64,000 nt of DNA from Flavobacteriaceae bacterium UBA7302 (GTDB taxonomy: Bacteria; Bacteroidota; Bacteroidia; Flavobacteriales; Flavobacteriaceae), in contig DKQS01000007.1 of the NCBI GenBank assembly GCA_002471825.1, positions 62,001 to 126,000 on the forward strand. The letters run 5' to 3'. The first letter of the stretch is position 1. Each line of letters opens with the position of its first letter. Both the position numbers and the translations under genes were made by a program. This document shows positions 42,758 to 52,459 of this stretch, in pieces. The notes below the pieces were generated by a model. That model searched no databases and was not told the DNA's origin. It saw nothing but the letters and a program-made list of their open reading frames with translations.

Positions 42758-43417
42758 TTAGTGTCTACTTAAAACTTCGTCCACCATTCCGTACGCTTTC
42801 GCTTCTTCCGCTTTCATCCAGTAATCACGATCAGAATCATTGTGAACTTTTTCTACAGTTTGACCAGAATGCTTCGCAATGATTGCATACAACTCATCCT
42901 TTAATTTCAAAATTTCTCTCGCGGTAATTTCGATATCAGAGGCTTGACCTTGTGCACCACCTAATGGTTGGTGAATCATCACTCGTGAATGAGGCAAAGC
43001 ACTACGCTTCCCTTTTTCTCCAGCACACATTAAAACAGCTCCCATCGAAGCTGCCATTCCTGTACAGATGGTAGCAACATCAGGTTTGATAAATTGCATG
43101 GTATCATAAATACCCAATCCGGCATACACACTTCCTCCTGGAGAATTGATATAGATTGAAATGTCTTTGTTAGCATCTACACTTTCCAAGAATAACAATT
43201 GTGCTTGAATGATGTTGGCAACTTGGTCGTTAATAGCAGTTCCTAAAAAGATGATTCGGTCCATCATCAAACGTGAAAAAACGTCCATCTGAGTAATATT
43301 CATTTGGCGTTCCTCCATAATGTATGGCGTTAAACTACTGGTGATTTTATTGTAATAAAGGCTACTAATTCCGTGATGTTTGGTAGCGTATTTTTCAAAC
43401 TCGTTTTTGTAATCCAT
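42758..43417 (-). CDS. clpP: ATP-dependent Clp protease proteolytic subunit ClpP
   Basis: 219 residues with the catalytic triad Ser124 (TGMAASMGAVL), His149 (SRVMIHQPLGG) and Asp198 (DSDRDYWM); spacing fits the family. The N-terminal extension ISSLYYNKITSSL is typical of Bacteroidota. It forms the barrel-shaped protease driven by ClpX. A TATCTTTA -7 box lies upstream at 43440-43447. Confidence 0.98.
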   Translation of the reverse strand: MDYKNEFEKYATKHHGISSLYYNKITSSLTPYIMEERQMNITQMDVFSRLMMDRIIFLGTAINDQVANIIQAQLLFLESVDANKDISIYINSPGGSVYAGLGIYDTMQFIKPDVATICTGMAASMGAVLMCAGEKGKRSALPHSRVMIHQPLGGAQGQASDIEITAREILKLKDELYAIIAKHSGQTVEKVHNDSDRDYWMKAEEAKAYGMVDEVLSRH

Positions 43418-43439
43418 CTTTATTTCGTCATTTATTATG

Positions 43440-43447
43440 TAAAGATA
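43440..43447 (-). promoter_or_regulatory. Probable -7 box for clpP-clpX
   Basis: TATCTTTA on the minus strand (7 of 8), 22 bases before the clpP start. Confidence 0.45.
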
Positions 43448-43485
43448 CTAACTATTCTTTTAATGAATGATTGCAGTAAACCGAT

Positions 43486-43514
43486 AAAAAAACCTGAATT
43501 CGATTCAGGTTTTT
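43486..43514 (-). terminator. Terminator after tig
   Basis: Perfect 12-base stem AAAAACCTGAAT / ATTCAGGTTTTT, loop TCG, with a T-run on the minus strand. Separates tig from clpP. Confidence 0.9.
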
Positions 43515-43531
43515 GTTATGATTTGTACTTC

Positions 43532-44854
43532 TTATTTGTAGACCTCTTTGATGAAATCTTCGTAGGTAACTTCTTTGGTTTTGAAGTCCATATTCTCTTT
43601 AAAGAAGGTCAATAATTTTTGTGAAATTAATTGAGATTGAAGTTTTTGAGCCTCATCTTGATTTGTAAGAACACGACCCGCAATATCATTCAATTCTTTC
43701 TCTTCTGGATTTAAGTTTCCAAATTGAGCCATTTGAGCTTTGATAAATCCTTTGGTGTACTCCATCAACTCGGCATAATCAACCCTAATGTCGTTATCCT
43801 TCATCAACTTACCTTCAATCAATTGGTAACGCAATCCTTTTTCAGATTTTTCGTATTCCTCACCTGCCTGCTCTAAAGTCAATTCTTTTTCACCTGCAGA
43901 TTGCAACCATTTTTTAAGGAAGTCTGCTGGTAAATCAAATTTGGTGTTCTCAATCAAATATTCAGTCACGGCGTTCAATAACTGCTGATCGGCTTGCTGC
44001 TGAAACTGTTTCTCAGAATCTTCTTTGATTTTTTCTTTCAACTCGGTCACTGTATTCACAGATCCGTCTGGAATCAATTTGTCGAATAATTCTTTATCCA
44101 AATCGGCCAACTCGATGGTCGATACCTCATCGATTGTAGCGGTGATTTTCACATTCAATCCGTCTGCATCTTCCTTAGATACTCCTAATACGCTTTGAAG
44201 TTTGAAATCATCATTGAACAATCCTTTGGTTTTTAACTCAACTACATCACCAACTTTTTTACCCATCAACTTCTTTGTGTTGGTTTTTCCTTTAACGTCC
44301 TTTAAAGCAAAAGTTGATTTTTTCTCAATTTCTTTCTCCTCATTGACAAAAGTCGCTGTGATGTTTGCGCCTTCTTCAACAACTTCAAGAGTTTTCATCT
44401 TACCGTATCGAGAACGCAAGTTGGTCACTTCTTCTTCAATCAATTCATCTGTAGAAACTACCTTATACTGAGTAATTTTCTTTTTCGGTTTTAAGTTAAT
44501 CTCAAATTCTGGAGCCAATCCTAATTCAAATTCGAAAGAGAAGGCATCTGCATCCCAATCAAAATCTTCCTTCACAACCGGTAATGGATTTCCTAAAATA
44601 TCCAACTTCTCCTCTACTAAAAATTTATTTAATGATTCTTGAAGTAATTTGTTAACCTCATCAATCATTACAGATTTTCCGTATTGCTTTTTAACCATTC
44701 CTAAAGGCACATGTCCTTTTCGAAAACCTGGAATGTTTGCTTTTTTACGGTAATCATTCAATACTTCGGTAACCTTATCTTGGTAATCTTCTGCTGCGAT
44801 ATCTACTTTTACCACGGCGTTTAAAGCATCTACATTTTCTTTAGTAATATTCAT
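43532..44854 (-). CDS. tig: Trigger factor (ribosome-bound chaperone)
   Basis: 440 residues from the ATG at 44854 (MNITKENVDALNAVVKVDI), supported by the promoter just upstream. The ribosome-binding signature GFRKGHVP is at about residue 46-53. The middle (about 150-240) is the FKBP-type domain but poorly conserved in sequence; the C-terminal chaperone arms are helical. It holds nascent chains at the exit tunnel. Same-strand neighbour of clpP-clpX, as in most bacteria. Confidence 0.95.
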   Translation of the reverse strand: MNITKENVDALNAVVKVDIAAEDYQDKVTEVLNDYRKKANIPGFRKGHVPLGMVKKQYGKSVMIDEVNKLLQESLNKFLVEEKLDILGNPLPVVKEDFDWDADAFSFEFELGLAPEFEINLKPKKKITQYKVVSTDELIEEEVTNLRSRYGKMKTLEVVEEGANITATFVNEEKEIEKKSTFALKDVKGKTNTKKLMGKKVGDVVELKTKGLFNDDFKLQSVLGVSKEDADGLNVKITATIDEVSTIELADLDKELFDKLIPDGSVNTVTELKEKIKEDSEKQFQQQADQQLLNAVTEYLIENTKFDLPADFLKKWLQSAGEKELTLEQAGEEYEKSEKGLRYQLIEGKLMKDNDIRVDYAELMEYTKGFIKAQMAQFGNLNPEEKELNDIAGRVLTNQDEAQKLQSQLISQKLLTFFKENMDFKTKEVTYEDFIKEVYK

Positions 44855-44877
44855 TTTAGATTCTTTGAAATTGGCTG

Positions 44878-44907
44878 CAAAATTAATCAATTTTATTCAT
44901 CTACAAA
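44878..44907 (-). promoter_or_regulatory. tig promoter
   Basis: Minus strand: TTTG, 18-base spacer, TAATTTTG (exact). Expected leader is about 17 bases. Confidence 0.72.
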
Positions 44908-45012
44908 AGCTAATTTACTGTAATACAATATTTAAAATTGCCAAATGGAATGATTCTCCCATTGGGTATATTTTAATCCAAATTCAGGCCGGTACACTTC
45001 CCAAAAAAACCG

Positions 45013-45020
45013 TAGTTTTG
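45013..45020 (+). promoter_or_regulatory. -7 box for pyrH-frr
   Basis: TAGTTTTG, exact match, 27 bases before the pyrH start. Confidence 0.6.
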
Positions 45021-45047
45021 TAAGGCAAATTAAATTTTCTAGCGACA

Positions 45048-45755
45048 ATGCAATACAAAAGAATTCTATTAAAACTCAGTGGTGAAGCTTTAATGGGAGA
45101 ACGTCAATACGGTATCGACCCCAAACGATTAGCAGAATATGCCAAAGAGATCAAAGAGGTGGTTGAGCAAGGAATTGAAGTAGCAATTGTTATTGGAGGC
45201 GGAAATATTTTTAGAGGCATTGCTGGGGCTAGCAACGGTATGGACCGTGTACAAGGTGACCATATGGGAATGTTAGCAACCATCATTAATGGATTAGCCT
45301 TGCAAAGTGCTTTGGAAGACGAAGGATTGCATACCCGATTACAAACTTCAATCGAAATGAAAGAAATGGCTGAGCCTTACATCAAAAGGAAAGCCATTCG
45401 TCATCTTGAAAAAGGCAGAGTCGTAATTTTTGGCGGTGGTACCGGGAATCCTTATTTCACAACGGATACGGCGGCTGTTTTAAGAGCGATTGAGATACAT
45501 GCAGATGCTATTTTGAAAGGTACAAGAGTTGATGGAGTTTACACTGCGGATCCAGAGAAAGATGAGAATGCTGTGAAGTTTGACAACATCAGTTTTAAGG
45601 ATGTCATCGACAAAGGCTTGAAAGTTATGGACATGACGGCCTTTACCTTGAGCGAAGAAAATCAATTGCCAATCATTATATTTGACATGAACACCAAAGG
45701 AAACCTATTAAAATTGGTTTCTGGTGAAAAGATTGGTACTGTAGTTGATAATTAA
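45048..45755 (+). CDS. pyrH: Uridylate kinase
   Basis: 235 residues of the amino-acid-kinase fold: ILLKLSGEALMG, IEVAIVIGGGNIFRG, DRVQGDHMGMLATIINGLAL and VIFGGGTGNPYFTTDTAAVL. It phosphorylates UMP to UDP as a hexamer. It is followed by frr after 29 bases, a widely conserved pair. Confidence 0.98.
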   Translation: MQYKRILLKLSGEALMGERQYGIDPKRLAEYAKEIKEVVEQGIEVAIVIGGGNIFRGIAGASNGMDRVQGDHMGMLATIINGLALQSALEDEGLHTRLQTSIEMKEMAEPYIKRKAIRHLEKGRVVIFGGGTGNPYFTTDTAAVLRAIEIHADAILKGTRVDGVYTADPEKDENAVKFDNISFKDVIDKGLKVMDMTAFTLSEENQLPIIIFDMNTKGNLLKLVSGEKIGTVVDN

Positions 45756-45784
45756 AATCTAACAATTCTATAAAGTTTTTACGA

Positions 45785-46339
45785 ATGGAAGAAGAAGTTG
45801 AATTTTTACTGGATGCGGCAAAAGAGGCAATGAACAGGGCTATTGAGCATTTAGACAAAGAACTAAGAAGTATTCGGGCTGGAAAAGCCACTCCTGCAAT
45901 GTTGAGTACAGTCATGGTAGAATATTACGGGTCACAGACTCCTTTAAGTCAGGTGGCCAACATCAATACGCCTGATGCGCGCACATTGAGTATTCAGCCT
46001 TGGGAAAAGAGCATGCTTCAAGAGATTGAAAAAGCCATTATGGTTGCCAATCTTGGTTTCAACCCGATGAATAATGGCGATTTTATCATCATCAATGTTC
46101 CTCCATTAACTGAGGAACGACGAATCGAATTGGTGAAGCAATCAAAAGCATTGACTGAAGATGCCAAAGTCGGAATCAGAAGCGCCAGAAAAGAGGCGAA
46201 TAGCGATTTGAAGAAACTTGACCTCTCGGAAGATATGATTTCCAATACGGAAGATGATATTCAAGAATTGACCAATTCTTTCGTAAAAATAGCCGACGAC
46301 AGATTGGCTGTCAAAGAAAAAGAAATCATGACTATCTAA
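45785..46339 (+). CDS. frr: Ribosome recycling factor
   Basis: 184 residues, full length: AIEHLDKELRSIRAGKATPA, VEYYGSQTPLSQVANINTPD, ARTLSIQPWEKSMLQEIEKA and PPLTEERRIELVKQSK. With EF-G it splits post-termination ribosomes. Second gene after pyrH, followed by a terminator. Confidence 0.98.
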   Translation: MEEEVEFLLDAAKEAMNRAIEHLDKELRSIRAGKATPAMLSTVMVEYYGSQTPLSQVANINTPDARTLSIQPWEKSMLQEIEKAIMVANLGFNPMNNGDFIIINVPPLTEERRIELVKQSKALTEDAKVGIRSARKEANSDLKKLDLSEDMISNTEDDIQELTNSFVKIADDRLAVKEKEIMTI

Positions 46340-46361
46340 GGCTCATTATCAATATTCACTT

Positions 46362-46391
46362 AAAAGAGTGCTCTTGTAGCACTCTTTTTAT
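46362..46391 (+). terminator. Terminator after frr
   Basis: Perfect 11-base stem AAAAGAGTGCT / AGCACTCTTTT, 5-base loop, T-run. Confidence 0.93.
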
Positions 46392-46411
46392 TTTTACCCC
46401 TCTATTTTACC

Positions 46412-46419
46412 TACCTTTG
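46412..46419 (+). promoter_or_regulatory. -7 box for the RND/MMPL gene
   Basis: TACCTTTG, exact match, followed by CAAAAA and the ATG 15 bases later. Confidence 0.6.
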
Positions 46420-46433
46420 CAAAAATTTTTTTG

Positions 46434-48827
46434 ATGAGCTTTTGGACTCGTGTTGCGAGACTTATTTTACGAAATAGATTTCTGGTTATACTAGGCATAG
46501 TATTGGCGACCGCATTCCTGGCCTCTCAAATCAAATACATGCGCTTCTCCTATACGGAAGCAAACCTGCTTCCAGAGAACCATGAGGTGAACATCGAGTA
46601 CAACAAATTCCTTGAAATTTTTGGCGAAGAAGGAAACATCATCATTTTAGGTGTCAAAGACTCTACCATTTTTGAACCTGAGAAATTCAATGCATGGAAC
46701 AATCTTGTAGATGAGTTCAAGAATCTTGAAGAGATTGATTTAACACTCTCTATTTCAGATATTAAAAAACTGAAGGCAGATCGTCGCAAGCGAAAATTTG
46801 TCTTAGAGGATATCTACAAAAGTGATCCTAAAACCAAAAAGGAAGTTGAAGTCATCAAAGATCAGCTGTTTGAAAAACTACCTTTTTACAACAACCTCCT
46901 TTACAATAAAAACACGGGGACCTTACAAACGGTGATTTACCTTAAAAAGGACATCATCAACACCCCAATCCGAAGGGACTTCATCTACAACAAACTCATT
47001 CCGGTTATTGAGAATTTTGAGTTAGAGAATGAGGTGGATGTTCGCATTTCTGGAATGCCCTACATTCGAACCCTGAACTCACAAAACATTCAAGATGAAA
47101 TAGGGCTTTTCGTATTTGGAGCTTTGTTAATTACAGCAGTTATTTTCTTCTTTTTCTTCCGGTCTTTCCGAGCAACCTTTATCACGCTATTGGTGGTATT
47201 GGTCGGTGTGGTTTGGGCCTTTGGGTACATTGGATGGTTCCGATATGAAATCACCGTATTATCAGCATTGATTCCGCCTTTAATCATTGTCATTGGGGTA
47301 CCAAATGCGGTATTCTTAATCAATAAGTATCAGCAAGAAATAAAGAAACACGGGAATCAAGCAAAATCACTTCAACGAGTAATTTCCAAGGTGGGCAATG
47401 CTACTTTGATGACTAACCTAACCACTGCTTCTGGTTTTGCCACTTTTGTCTTCGTTAAAAGTAACTTACTGAAAGAGTTCGGTATTCTTGCATCCGTAAA
47501 CATTGTAAGTATTTTCTTATTGGCACTATTCATCATTCCGGTGATTTATAGTTTCATGCCAATTCCGAAAGAAAAACACCTCAACCACCTTGAGCGAAAA
47601 TGGATTGAGAACATTGTGGACTGGATGGAAAAAATGGTGCGTGAGCAGCGCATTACGGTATATTTTACTACCGTCTTTTTCATCATTATTGGAATCATAG
47701 GAATATATCAAATTCGAGTTTCAGGAAGTTTGATTGAAGACATGCCCAAAAGCATGCCTTTCTTCAAAGACATCAAATTCTTCGAAAAGGAATTTGGCGG
47801 GGTCATGCCTTTAGAAATCTTAATCGATACGAAGAAAGAGAAAGGTGTGATGAAGTTATCAACCCTAAAGCGAATGGAAAAAATCAACGACATTATTGAA
47901 TCTTTTCCAGAGTTGTCTCCTTCCATTTCGGTTGTGAATTTGGTGAAATATTCGAAACAGGCATATTACCGAGGAATTCCGAAGTATTATCAACTACCAA
48001 CGGCTCAAGAACGCAGTTATATTTTTGCCTACACCAAGAATTCAGAAAGTGATGTGGGTATGCTCAACAGCTTTGTAGATTCTACAGGCAGATATGCTCG
48101 TATGACAACCTATATGAAAGATATCGGTACCGATAAAATGGATATCATTCAGGAACGCTTGCAGCAATTGATTGATAAAGAATTTCCGGCTGAAAACTAT
48201 TCTGTTTCGCTTACAGGAAAGGCATTTGTATTTATCAAAGGAACCAATTATCTGATTAAGAACTTAGTGATTTCCTTGTCGTTGGCCATCCTTCTTATTG
48301 CCATTTTTATGGCATGGATGTTCCGATCGCCACAGATGATTTTGATTTCTTTAATTCCGAATATCCTTCCGCTACTCATTACGGCAGGTATGATGGGATT
48401 CTTTGATATTCCGATCAAACCATCCACCATTTTGGTATTTAGTATTGCCTTCGGGATATCGGTAGATGACACCATTCACTTCTTGGCAAAATACCGTCAG
48501 GAACTCATTGTGAATCGATGGAAAATCAAACCATCAGTTTATGCGGCACTTCGAGAAACTGGGGTCAGTATGTTCTATACTTCTATTGTATTATTCTTTG
48601 GTTTCCTTGTGTTCACTTTATCAAGTTTTGGAGGAACCATTTCGCTAGGTGGATTGGTCTCTGCCACGCTCTTGCTGGCAATGATCTCCAACTTGATTTT
48701 ACTACCTTCCTTACTCCTAACCTTTGAACGAAAAATTGCCAACAAAAAGGTATTCAAAGAACCAAAAATCAAAATTGTATCTGTTACTGAAGAAAATTCA
48801 GAGGAGGAGGCAAAGAAAAGCGAGTAA
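46434..48827 (+). CDS. RND-superfamily (MMPL-type) membrane exporter
   Basis: 797 residues from the ATG at 46434. It has the RND two-fold layout: helix 1 (about 15-31), a large periplasmic domain, helices 2-6 (about 220-375), helix 7 (about 410-430), a second periplasmic domain and helices 8-12 (about 605-770). The segment FSIAFGISVDDTIHFLAKYR carries the two Asp of the proton relay region. It resembles lipid or hydrophobe exporters (MMPL/HpnN-like) rather than three-part drug pumps, and no membrane-fusion or TolC partner gene is nearby. The substrate is unknown. Confidence 0.9.
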   Translation: MSFWTRVARLILRNRFLVILGIVLATAFLASQIKYMRFSYTEANLLPENHEVNIEYNKFLEIFGEEGNIIILGVKDSTIFEPEKFNAWNNLVDEFKNLEEIDLTLSISDIKKLKADRRKRKFVLEDIYKSDPKTKKEVEVIKDQLFEKLPFYNNLLYNKNTGTLQTVIYLKKDIINTPIRRDFIYNKLIPVIENFELENEVDVRISGMPYIRTLNSQNIQDEIGLFVFGALLITAVIFFFFFRSFRATFITLLVVLVGVVWAFGYIGWFRYEITVLSALIPPLIIVIGVPNAVFLINKYQQEIKKHGNQAKSLQRVISKVGNATLMTNLTTASGFATFVFVKSNLLKEFGILASVNIVSIFLLALFIIPVIYSFMPIPKEKHLNHLERKWIENIVDWMEKMVREQRITVYFTTVFFIIIGIIGIYQIRVSGSLIEDMPKSMPFFKDIKFFEKEFGGVMPLEILIDTKKEKGVMKLSTLKRMEKINDIIESFPELSPSISVVNLVKYSKQAYYRGIPKYYQLPTAQERSYIFAYTKNSESDVGMLNSFVDSTGRYARMTTYMKDIGTDKMDIIQERLQQLIDKEFPAENYSVSLTGKAFVFIKGTNYLIKNLVISLSLAILLIAIFMAWMFRSPQMILISLIPNILPLLITAGMMGFFDIPIKPSTILVFSIAFGISVDDTIHFLAKYRQELIVNRWKIKPSVYAALRETGVSMFYTSIVLFFGFLVFTLSSFGGTISLGGLVSATLLLAMISNLILLPSLLLTFERKIANKKVFKEPKIKIVSVTEENSEEEAKKSE

Positions 48828-48855
48828 AAATCAAATTCAATTCTTCTGAATAAAG

Positions 48856-48863
48856 TATCTTTG
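48856..48863 (+). promoter_or_regulatory. -7 box for asnS
   Basis: TATCTTTG, exact match, 31 bases before the ATG at 48895. Confidence 0.6.
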
Positions 48864-48894
48864 GGGCTTGTTCAAAAACATTAAATTTTCAGAA

Positions 48895-50328
48895 ATGATG
48901 ACTAAAGATGTTGCAGAATTATTAAAAGCAGAAATACTACTTCAAGAAGTACATTTACAAGGATGGGTAAGAACCTTTCGAAGCAATCGTTTTATTGCCT
49001 TGAATGATGGTTCAACCATTAAAAACATCCAGTGTGTTATTGACTTCGAAAATACATCTGAAGAAACATTAAAGCGCATCACAACTGGCGCTGCCGTATC
49101 AGTTAAAGGTACATTGGTAGAAAGCCAAGGACGTGGTCAGAGCGTGGAAATTCAAGTAAAGGAAATAGAGATTCTCGGCGATTCAAATCCGGATGAATAT
49201 CCAATACAGCCCAAAAAGCACAGCTTTGAATTCCTTCGTGAAAATGCACATTTAAGAGTTCGAACCAACACTTTTAGTGCTGTAATGCGCTTGCGTTCTA
49301 AGTTATCGTTTGCCGTTCATAAGTATTTCCAAGAAAATGGATTCTATTACATGAACGCTCCTATTATTACGGGATCTGATGCGGAAGGAGCTGGTGAAAT
49401 GTTCCGTGTGAGCACTTTTGAACCGAACAAAGCACCAAAAACAGAAGAAGGTGAAGTAGATTTTAGCAAGGACTTTTTTGGTAAGGAAACCAACCTTACT
49501 GTATCAGGACAATTAGAAGCTGAAACCTACGCCATGGGATTGAGTAAGGTTTATACCTTCGGACCAACCTTTAGAGCTGAAAATTCTAATACCACGAGAC
49601 ACTTGGCCGAATTCTGGATGATAGAACCAGAGGTAGCTTTTATTGATTTAGATGGTAACATGGATTTGGCAGAAGACTTCATCAAGTCGGTACTGTCTTA
49701 TGTACTTGAGAATTGTCAAGACGATTTGGAGTTTTTAGACCAGCGTTTTGCCCAGGAAGAGAAATCCAAACCTCAGCAACAACGCAGTGAACTTGGATTG
49801 ATCGAAAAGTTGCGCTTTGTGGCCGACAACAATTTCAAAAGAGTTTCCTACACAGAAGCCATTGAAATATTGAGAAACTCAAAGCCGAATAAAAAGAAGA
49901 AGTTCCAATTTCCAATCAATGAATGGGGAGCCGATTTGCAATCCGAACACGAAAGATACTTGGTTGAGAAACACTTTAAGTGTCCCGTAATATTGTTTGA
50001 CTATCCAGCGAATATCAAAGCATTTTACATGCGATTGAATGAAGATGGAAAAACAGTTCGAGCCATGGACGTTTTGTTTCCTGGCATTGGAGAAATTGTC
50101 GGTGGTTCTCAAAGAGAAGAGCGATATGAAGTACTGGTAGAAAAGATGAAGGCCTTAGGAATTGAAGAAGAGGAATTGTGGTGGTATTTGGATTTAAGAA
50201 AATTCGGAACCGCTGTACACTCTGGGTTTGGTTTGGGCTTTGAAAGGCTGGTACAATTTGTAACTGGAATGGGAAATATTAGAGATGTAATTCCTTATCC
50301 AAGAACGCCTCAAAACGCGGAATTCTAA
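48895..50328 (+). CDS. asnS: Asparaginyl-tRNA synthetase
   Basis: 477 residues. An N-terminal OB fold for the anticodon (VHLQGWVRTFRSNRFIALND) and a class II catalytic domain with FGPTFRAENSNTTRHLAEFW (motif 2), the asparagine-specific MIEPEVAFIDL and HSGFGLGFERLVQFVTGMGN (motif 3). Start at ATG 48895 (or 48898); the frame continues upstream to a TTG at 48868 that is only 4 bases from the -7 box and so unlikely. Monocistronic. Confidence 0.96.
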   Translation: MMTKDVAELLKAEILLQEVHLQGWVRTFRSNRFIALNDGSTIKNIQCVIDFENTSEETLKRITTGAAVSVKGTLVESQGRGQSVEIQVKEIEILGDSNPDEYPIQPKKHSFEFLRENAHLRVRTNTFSAVMRLRSKLSFAVHKYFQENGFYYMNAPIITGSDAEGAGEMFRVSTFEPNKAPKTEEGEVDFSKDFFGKETNLTVSGQLEAETYAMGLSKVYTFGPTFRAENSNTTRHLAEFWMIEPEVAFIDLDGNMDLAEDFIKSVLSYVLENCQDDLEFLDQRFAQEEKSKPQQQRSELGLIEKLRFVADNNFKRVSYTEAIEILRNSKPNKKKKFQFPINEWGADLQSEHERYLVEKHFKCPVILFDYPANIKAFYMRLNEDGKTVRAMDVLFPGIGEIVGGSQREERYEVLVEKMKALGIEEEELWWYLDLRKFGTAVHSGFGLGFERLVQFVTGMGNIRDVIPYPRTPQNAEF

Positions 50329-50345
50329 AAGGAAACAGAAATAGT

Positions 50346-50384
50346 AAAAATCGCCATTAAGAAATTAATGGCGATTTTTGTTTT
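50346..50384 (+). terminator. Terminator after asnS, overlapping the rpoN promoter
   Basis: Perfect stem AAAAATCGCCATTAA / TTAATGGCGATTTTT, GAAA tetraloop, then GTTTT. The rpoN -7 box begins 3 bases on. Confidence 0.92.
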
Positions 50385-50386
50385 AC

Positions 50387-50394
50387 TATCTTTG
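50387..50394 (+). promoter_or_regulatory. -7 box for rpoN (near-leaderless)
   Basis: TATCTTTG, exact, ending 5 bases before the ATG at 50400, so transcription should begin at or next to the start codon. Confidence 0.65.
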
Positions 50395-50399
50395 TTTAT

Positions 50400-51857
50400 A
50401 TGCTGAAACAAAGCTTACAACAAAAACTGCTACAAAAATTATCGCCTCAACAGATTCAGTTGATGAAGTTGATTCAGCTACCTACCCAGGCTTTTGAAGA
50501 ACGCTTAAAACAGGAAATTGAGGAAAACCCAGCGCTCGATACTGGAAAGGAAGAGAAAGACAATCTCGACTCAGAATTCGATAACGAATACGACGATACT
50601 GGGACTGAAAAAATTGATGCTGAGGACATCAATATTGATGAATACTTGAGTGATGATGAAATTCCGAGTTACAAAACACAATCCAACAACTACTCGGCAG
50701 ATGATGAGGAGAAATCAATTCCCTATGCAGCTGGGACCACATTTCAGCAATCCTTAAAAGATCAGCTTAATACCTTTCGTCTTACCGAAGATGAAAAAGC
50801 TATTGCTGAATTCTTAGTAGGTAGTTTGGATGAAAGTGGTTATTTACGACGCAATATTCTCGATTTGGTAGATGATTTGGCATTTACGGGTAATATTTTT
50901 ACGACCGAAGAAAAAGTCATTGAGGTACTTACTCAAAAGGTGCAAAGATTAGATCCTGTTGGCGTTGGAGCTAGAAACCTTCAAGAATGTTTGATCATTC
51001 AATTGAAATCAAAAGAGCTCAATCCGGTTCGAGAAACTGCCATTGAAATCCTTGAAACCGCATTTGATCACTTTGTAAAAAAGCATTACAAAAAGCTATT
51101 GGAAAAGTTTCACATTTCTGAAACTGAACTGAAAACAGCTATTGAAGAAATCGCCAAACTCAACCCAAAACCAGGCAACTCTTACAGTGGAAGTTCCAAA
51201 ATTGTAGAACAAATTGTTCCCGATTTTACCATCAAAATTATGGATGGGAATTTGGATCTCACGCTAAATTCAAGAAATGCGCCTGAACTGCACGTGTCCA
51301 AAGAATACAGGAACATGCTGAAAGGGTATCAGGAAGCTGAAACAAAAAACAAATCACAAAAAGACGCTGTATTCTTCATCAAACAAAAATTGGATGCAGC
51401 CAAATGGTTTATTGATTCTATCAAACAGCGGCAGCAAACCTTATTGGTAACCATGAATGCAATCATGCATTTTCAGTATGATTATTTCTTAACTGGCGAC
51501 GAAAGGAAACTGAAACCCATGATTTTAAAAGATATTGCCGACCAAATTAAAATGGATGTATCTACTGTATCAAGGGTTGCCAATAGCAAATATGTATCTA
51601 CTCCTTACGGAACCAAACTCATCAAGGAGTTCTTCTCTGAATCGATGACCAATGACCAAGGTGAGGAAGTGTCTACGAGGGAAATTAAAAAGATTTTAGA
51701 AACGGTTATTGCTGAGGAAAACAAACGCAAACCTCTAACCGATGAAAAGCTTTCTAAAATCCTAAAGGAAAAAGGATATCCAATCGCTCGAAGAACAGTA
51801 GCGAAATATAGAGAACAGCTTGACATCCCAGTTGCTAGATTACGAAAAGAGATTTGA
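50400..51857 (+). CDS. rpoN: RNA polymerase sigma-54 factor
   Basis: 485 residues. Region I is Gln/Leu-rich (LKQSLQQKLLQKLSPQQIQL), followed by an acidic region II, the core-binding domain (EFLVGSLDESGYLRRN; LDPVGVGARNLQECLIIQL), the helix-turn-helix (LKDIADQIKMDVSTVSRVAN) and the RpoN box ARRTVAKYRE (463-472). It directs polymerase to -24/-12 promoters and needs an activator such as the one at the left edge of this window. Its stop overlaps the next start by 1 base. Confidence 0.98.
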   Translation: MLKQSLQQKLLQKLSPQQIQLMKLIQLPTQAFEERLKQEIEENPALDTGKEEKDNLDSEFDNEYDDTGTEKIDAEDINIDEYLSDDEIPSYKTQSNNYSADDEEKSIPYAAGTTFQQSLKDQLNTFRLTEDEKAIAEFLVGSLDESGYLRRNILDLVDDLAFTGNIFTTEEKVIEVLTQKVQRLDPVGVGARNLQECLIIQLKSKELNPVRETAIEILETAFDHFVKKHYKKLLEKFHISETELKTAIEEIAKLNPKPGNSYSGSSKIVEQIVPDFTIKIMDGNLDLTLNSRNAPELHVSKEYRNMLKGYQEAETKNKSQKDAVFFIKQKLDAAKWFIDSIKQRQQTLLVTMNAIMHFQYDYFLTGDERKLKPMILKDIADQIKMDVSTVSRVANSKYVSTPYGTKLIKEFFSESMTNDQGEEVSTREIKKILETVIAEENKRKPLTDEKLSKILKEKGYPIARRTVAKYREQLDIPVARLRKEI

Positions 51858-52459
51858 TGAGGCTGTTGAATTTCATATCCGTTGTTTTGCATCCCATTGT
51901 GTTGCCAACCGTAGTGGTGCTATGTTTCTTTTTTTCGGTGCCTATTATTTATCCCAAGTCACAACGATTGACCATCCTGGCCCTGGTATTTATTACTACC
52001 TATTTGATTCCGATACTTTTTGTTTTCTTATTTAGAAGATTGGGAGTTCTAACGAGTTATGATAAGATCTCATTGAATGAACGCAAACTTCCGGTACTAA
52101 CCATGTTGTTTGTTTTCTACTTAATGGGAAAAGCCTTTTATACAGTCCCTAATTTAAGAGATTTAGGCACCTTGTTTTATTCGAGTGCTTCTGCTCTTTG
52201 CTTCATCTACATAGTTTCGTTTTTAAACGTCAAGGCCAGTTTGCACTTGGTAGCTATGGGAATTGCAACGGGATTTTTCCTTCACTTGAACAGCTACTAT
52301 TCGAAGTCTTTTTTAGGATTGATAATTGTCTTTATCCTTTTATCCGGATTTTTAGCAAGTTCCTTATTATACCTTCGAAGTCAGCATCCGAAAGAAATTT
52401 ATGTAGGCTTTTTTATTGGGCTATTGGCTCCTTTACTTTTTTCAAGTTTCTTACAGTAA
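51857..52459 (+). CDS. Multi-pass inner-membrane protein of unknown function
   Basis: 200 residues, almost all hydrophobic, with about six membrane helices (for example VVLHPIVLPTVVVLCFFF; LVFITTYLIPILFVFLFRRL) and the polar loop SYDKISLNERKLPVLTM between helices 2 and 3. It is coupled to rpoN through a 1-base stop/start overlap (TGATG). The overall layout recalls PAP2-related or DUF-type membrane proteins, but the phosphatase residues are not evident. Its 3' end overlaps the convergent barrel gene by 9 bases. Confidence 0.8.
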   Translation: MRLLNFISVVLHPIVLPTVVVLCFFFSVPIIYPKSQRLTILALVFITTYLIPILFVFLFRRLGVLTSYDKISLNERKLPVLTMLFVFYLMGKAFYTVPNLRDLGTLFYSSASALCFIYIVSFLNVKASLHLVAMGIATGFFLHLNSYYSKSFLGLIIVFILLSGFLASSLLYLRSQHPKEIYVGFFIGLLAPLLFSSFLQ

